NCBI GenBank assembly: GCA_002306295.1
Contig: DBRI01000003.1
Coordinates: 1-8,108 of the forward strand
DNA: 8,108 nt
Direction of reading: 5' to 3'
From: Patescibacteria group bacterium UBA1372
GTDB taxonomy: Bacteria > Patescibacteriota > Microgenomatia > UBA12405
Numbering within the stretch: the first letter of the stretch is position 1; the number at the start of each line of letters is the position of its first letter. Below, piece after piece: positions 5,654-8,108 of this stretch. A program made the translations under genes and the position numbers. Below the pieces are notes generated by a model. It did not search any database, had not been told where the DNA came from, and saw nothing but the letters and a program-made list of their open reading frames with translations.

Positions 5654-6367
5654 ATGAATGAAGAAAGAAGAGAGAAACGACTTATAAGTGAAGGTCGTTT
5701 GTTTGTCCTCGAGAGAGCTGATTTGGATTTGGATTGTTTAACTCAAGTAGCAGGTTTATATGCAGATGTCTTTGCTCCACCACCATGGAATGAGTTTGTG
5801 AAATGTAATTGTTGTGAATGTTTTCATGGTATGGAAACTTCTATAGGCGAAAGATGTGATTGCGGAGGGGAGTTCGGGGAGGCTTATCCTTTGGAGGAGA
5901 CTATAGAATATATAAAATCTGAAGCTGATAAGAAAGGGTTTAGGATGGCAGTATACAAAGAAGCAGAAAAGATATTGGGTTTTTCTTGGAGTTATTTGAC
6001 TACTCCGGGAGAGTTGTCAACTAGAAAGTGGAAAACTTCAGGTGATATTAGATTTGTCCTTAATAGTCTTTTAGAAAGAAGCAATGATCAAGAAATAAGA
6101 TATTTTTCTGAGTGCGGAGTTTCTCCTAATATGAGAGGAAGAGGGTTGGCTAATGAATTAACTAGCGCCGTGACAGGACCAGAAACTACGGTTTATAGAA
6201 CTAATTGTTTGTCGCCCATGATGGCAGTAGCTCAGAGGTTGGGTTTTGTACAAATAATGGGTCCAGAAGTAATAGTTGATAGAGAGAGTAGAGTCTTTAT
6301 TGAAACTGGACAAGTGATTGGGAAAAGAGATGACACCAATCCACAAAGGACTTTGTTTGTAAAATAA
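5654..6367 (+). CDS. GNAT-type N-acetyltransferase with Cys-rich insertion
   Basis: Predicted cytoplasmic acyl-CoA-dependent acetyltransferase; substrate unknown. Numbering from the ATG at 5654 gives 237 residues. The N-terminal part has YADVFAPPPWNEF (37-49), a typical GNAT first-helix segment. Next comes an insertion with Cys 51, 53, 54, 56, 68 and 70 (CNCCEC, then CDCGG), probably a zinc knuckle. The acetyl-CoA loop is SPNMRGRGLANEL (157-169), the GNAT motif A with R-x-x-G-x-G/A. Motif B follows in the SPMMAVAQRLGFV segment. A TTG directly before the ATG is a less likely start. AAGG at 5647-5650 is only 3 nt from the ATG and may be chance. The gene diverges from the permease and ends 2 bp from the M20 peptidase gene. 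Family call is good; the metal site is inferred. Confidence 0.8.
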   Translation: MNEERREKRLISEGRLFVLERADLDLDCLTQVAGLYADVFAPPPWNEFVKCNCCECFHGMETSIGERCDCGGEFGEAYPLEETIEYIKSEADKKGFRMAVYKEAEKILGFSWSYLTTPGELSTRKWKTSGDIRFVLNSLLERSNDQEIRYFSECGVSPNMRGRGLANELTSAVTGPETTVYRTNCLSPMMAVAQRLGFVQIMGPEVIVDRESRVFIETGQVIGKRDDTNPQRTLFVK

Positions 6368-6369
6368 AT

Positions 6370-7557
6370 TTAACTAAGGATATTTAGAAAAAAGTCTCTT
6401 GTTTTAATTAAATTGGTTATGCTTATGTATTCTTGAGGAGTGTGAGCTGTGTCACCTGCTCCGCCTCCAAACATAAAAGCTGGTGGTCGGCCGACTTTGT
6501 CCCAGAACATTTGAAGGTCTATATAGCCACTGGCTTGGGGATTGTCAAAAACTATTTTTCTTAAGTTGAGACTGTTTTGTGCAATTTTTGTATATTTTTT
6601 GAGTTGGGATGGGTTTGTATACCAAGCGCCAAAATTGTGAGTTTTTTCAATAATCTTTACATTTAATTTTCTTGTTTTTAAAAATGTTTTAAGCTTATTC
6701 AATATGGTATTTATATTCATATCCGGTAATGATGGTCTTATGTCAACCACTATTTCTGTAATGTCAGGAACGACATTACCCGCTTGACCAACTTTTTGTA
6801 ATCTTTTTTTAACTATTGAATCTTTTTCAAGTGAGCCACCCAAAATGTATGCAAGGTTGAAAGAAGGTGCGCCCATTATCGGATGTGAAGATTGTTGAAG
6901 AAATTCATTTAGCTGAGAAAGAGATTGAAATGTTTGCCAAATAGAGTTATTACCTGTACCACGAGCGGGATGACCCGTTTGTCCTCTAACTTGTAATCTA
7001 AATTCAATAAGACCACGACAGCCGTGACCAAATTTTAAATCTGAACCATCTGCCGATATTATTATTTTTGGTTTTATGTGGGAGTAGTCTTTAATTAGGG
7101 CTTTCATGCCAATAAAATCATATTCCTCATCTGCATAAAAAACAGCCCAAACATTATTTGTATTTTTTGATAGTCTAATTGCTTGACAGATAGCAGCGAT
7201 GCCTGACTTCATGTCAGTTGAACCAAGACCCCAAATTTTACCATTATCGATTTTAGCTGTCAGAGGATCGAAGGGTGCATTTGGTGATGGTCTGACGGTA
7301 TCGGTGTGACCGAGAAATAGGATATCCGGATTTCCTTTTCTAACAATTAAATTGTGTCTATTGTTGCCTAATTTTTGTCTGAAAACTTCAAAATCTGTAT
7401 TTTTTAAAAACCATTTTTCTAAATAACTTACCACTTTATTTTCATTCTGGTGCTTTCTTTTTGATTGCTGTTGAGGTAACCAAGAAGGGATATTTATTAA
7501 GTCTTGAGTTAATCTGATTAATTCTTTGTCTATCTGTCTATAATTTATGTGTTCCAT
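6370..7557 (-). CDS. M20 family zinc metallopeptidase / deacylase (ArgE/DapE type)
   Basis: Predicted di-zinc amidohydrolase that removes an amino-acid or acyl group from a small substrate (peptide, N-acyl amino acid or succinyl-diaminopimelate). All metal and catalytic positions are visible. These are H84 and D86 in GHTDTV, the bridging D115 in GSTDMKSG, E144 (general base) and E145 in ADEE, D170 in ISADGSD, and the last ligand H372 in GDTAHTP. H196 in TGHPARG lies in the lid/dimerisation domain. Length, 395 aa, is normal. No signal peptide is seen, so it is probably cytoplasmic. There is no Shine-Dalgarno before the ATG at 7557. No arginine or lysine biosynthesis genes are nearby, so a catabolic or peptide-scavenging role is as likely as ArgE or DapE, and no symbol is given. 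Confidence 0.93.
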   Translation of the reverse strand: MEHINYRQIDKELIRLTQDLINIPSWLPQQQSKRKHQNENKVVSYLEKWFLKNTDFEVFRQKLGNNRHNLIVRKGNPDILFLGHTDTVRPSPNAPFDPLTAKIDNGKIWGLGSTDMKSGIAAICQAIRLSKNTNNVWAVFYADEEYDFIGMKALIKDYSHIKPKIIISADGSDLKFGHGCRGLIEFRLQVRGQTGHPARGTGNNSIWQTFQSLSQLNEFLQQSSHPIMGAPSFNLAYILGGSLEKDSIVKKRLQKVGQAGNVVPDITEIVVDIRPSLPDMNINTILNKLKTFLKTRKLNVKIIEKTHNFGAWYTNPSQLKKYTKIAQNSLNLRKIVFDNPQASGYIDLQMFWDKVGRPPAFMFGGGAGDTAHTPQEYISITNLIKTRDFFLNILS

Positions 7558-7583
7558 AATTTTTTTAGCAAAAAGTTATTTTT

Positions 7584-7589
7584 ATTATA
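7584..7589 (-). promoter_or_regulatory. -10 element of the M20 peptidase gene
   Basis: A perfect TATAAT on the - strand, with a predicted start near 7577, about 20 nt before the ATG at 7557. No convincing -35 hexamer lies 16-18 nt upstream (TTTTAT at 7607-7612). It interleaves with the divergent + strand promoter in a 71-bp gap. Confidence 0.45.
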
Positions 7590-7594
7590 CCCTT

Positions 7595-7623
7595 TTGTAT
7601 TTCTAGATAAAATTTAATAGAAT
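7595..7623 (+). promoter_or_regulatory. Promoter of the Cys-rich protein gene, likely leaderless
   Basis: TTGTAT (7595-7600), exactly 17 nt, then TAGAAT (7618-7623). The ATG at 7629 starts 5 nt after the -10, so the transcript would begin at or within the first codon. Confidence 0.55.
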
Positions 7624-7628
7624 TTGTT

Positions 7629-8108
7629 ATGAAAAATAAAAATTTTTTGATAATGCTTTTGGCAGTAGTGATAATTTTGGCTGGGTTTTTGGTGGTAAAT
7701 TTTATAGAAATTGATAAAAAAGATGATGATGTTGCCACGATTAGTCTGGTGGGAGAAAGTTGTATAGAAGTGGGAGGAGTGTGGGTGGCTGATTTTGCAG
7801 AATGTGAGGGGGTGAATAACGAATGGTGTACATCTCTAGGTGGAAATTTTTATGAGTGCGAATCGGCTTGCAGACATGACCCTAGCGCTGAAATGTGTAT
7901 TGAAATGTGTGTGCCGGTGTGTAAATTTGGAGAAGATAATTTGATTGGAGGAGAAACAGATGAGGGAGGGTGCTTGATTGGAGCAGGCTATAGTTGGTGC
8001 CCCGCAAAACAAAAATGCTTAAGAGTATGGGAAGAAGCCTGTACTGATGAAGACTTGGTAAGAAATTATTTGAATGAAAATTTATCGACATTATCCCCTG
8101 AACCAGAG
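7629..8108 (+). CDS. Cys-rich membrane-anchored extracytoplasmic protein (3' end outside window)
   Basis: The frame runs from the ATG at 7629 through 160 codons with no stop to the right edge. The N-terminus is MKNKN followed by a hydrophobic stretch (about 6-26), an uncleaved signal anchor or Sec signal. There is no lipobox Cys. After an acidic linker (KKDDD) comes a domain with 12 cysteines at 45, 59, 67, 77, 81, 90, 94, 98, 115, 124, 130 and 138. Clear blocks are WCTSLGGNFYECESACRH (66-83), CIEMCVPVCKF (90-100) and GYSWCPAKQKCLRVWEEAC (120-138). I have seen such blocks in uncharacterised secreted proteins of Patescibacteria, but know of no assigned function. The even Cys count and location suggest disulfides outside the membrane. 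No Shine-Dalgarno is present. It diverges from the M20 peptidase gene. Confidence 0.8.
   Translation, partial: MKNKNFLIMLLAVVIILAGFLVVNFIEIDKKDDDVATISLVGESCIEVGGVWVADFAECEGVNNEWCTSLGGNFYECESACRHDPSAEMCIEMCVPVCKFGEDNLIGGETDEGGCLIGAGYSWCPAKQKCLRVWEEACTDEDLVRNYLNENLSTLSPEPE

Noticed and set aside
6158..6346. - strand frame inside the acetyltransferase gene
   Set aside because: Antisense to the conserved acetyl-CoA loop; no promoter or family signal.
7882..8091. - strand frame opposite the Cys-rich protein
   Set aside because: The + strand frame has a promoter, a signal anchor and patterned cysteines; the opposite frame is low-complexity Leu/Ser/His-rich.
1..8108. TGA read as glycine, mobile elements or a CRISPR array
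   Set aside because: The YibE/F gene ends naturally at TGA with a second in-frame TGA close behind. No transposase, integrase, terminal repeats or regularly spaced repeats were seen.

Overview
The window reads as an AT-rich, tightly packed bacterial chromosome segment of the Candidate Phyla Radiation (Patescibacteria) type. This rests on family resemblance and style, not on a search. There is a Cys-rich membrane-anchored protein of a kind I associate with these genomes, short intergenic gaps, convergent genes that touch or overlap, and almost no Shine-Dalgarno sequences. TGA is used as a stop (end of the first gene), so the recoded TGA=Gly lineages are unlikely. No mobile element, CRISPR array or phage gene was seen.

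Left part (1-2460): a 5'-truncated YibE/F-family membrane protein on the + strand overlaps tail-to-tail by 14 bp with a GT4 glycosyltransferase on the - strand. The glycosyltransferase promoter has a 19-nt spacer filled by a perfect inverted repeat. Upstream of it, on the - strand with its own promoter, is an unrecognised 73-aa protein.

Middle part (2471-5577, all - strand) has a histidine theme. In transcription order it holds a promoter, a short leader with a 19-codon open frame carrying two adjacent His codons and ending inside an intrinsic terminator, a sodium:solute-symporter-family (SSS) permease, histidyl-tRNA synthetase (hisS), a second promoter, a perfect three-way-junction RNA leader, a tRNA-His(GTG) and a strong terminator. 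My reading is a histidine uptake and charging unit with an attenuator at its front. That reading is inference: the permease substrate is unknown and the switching logic is not proven. The tRNA-His is odd in itself, with no encoded G-1 and a poorly paired lower acceptor stem.

Right part (5619-8108): a GNAT-type acetyltransferase with a Cys-rich insertion diverges from the permease and ends 2 bp from a convergent M20 metallopeptidase. Divergent from the peptidase is a Cys-rich membrane-anchored protein that runs off the right edge. Both + strand genes here have promoter elements placed so that transcription would start at, or within a few bases of, the start codon, suggesting leaderless mRNAs.
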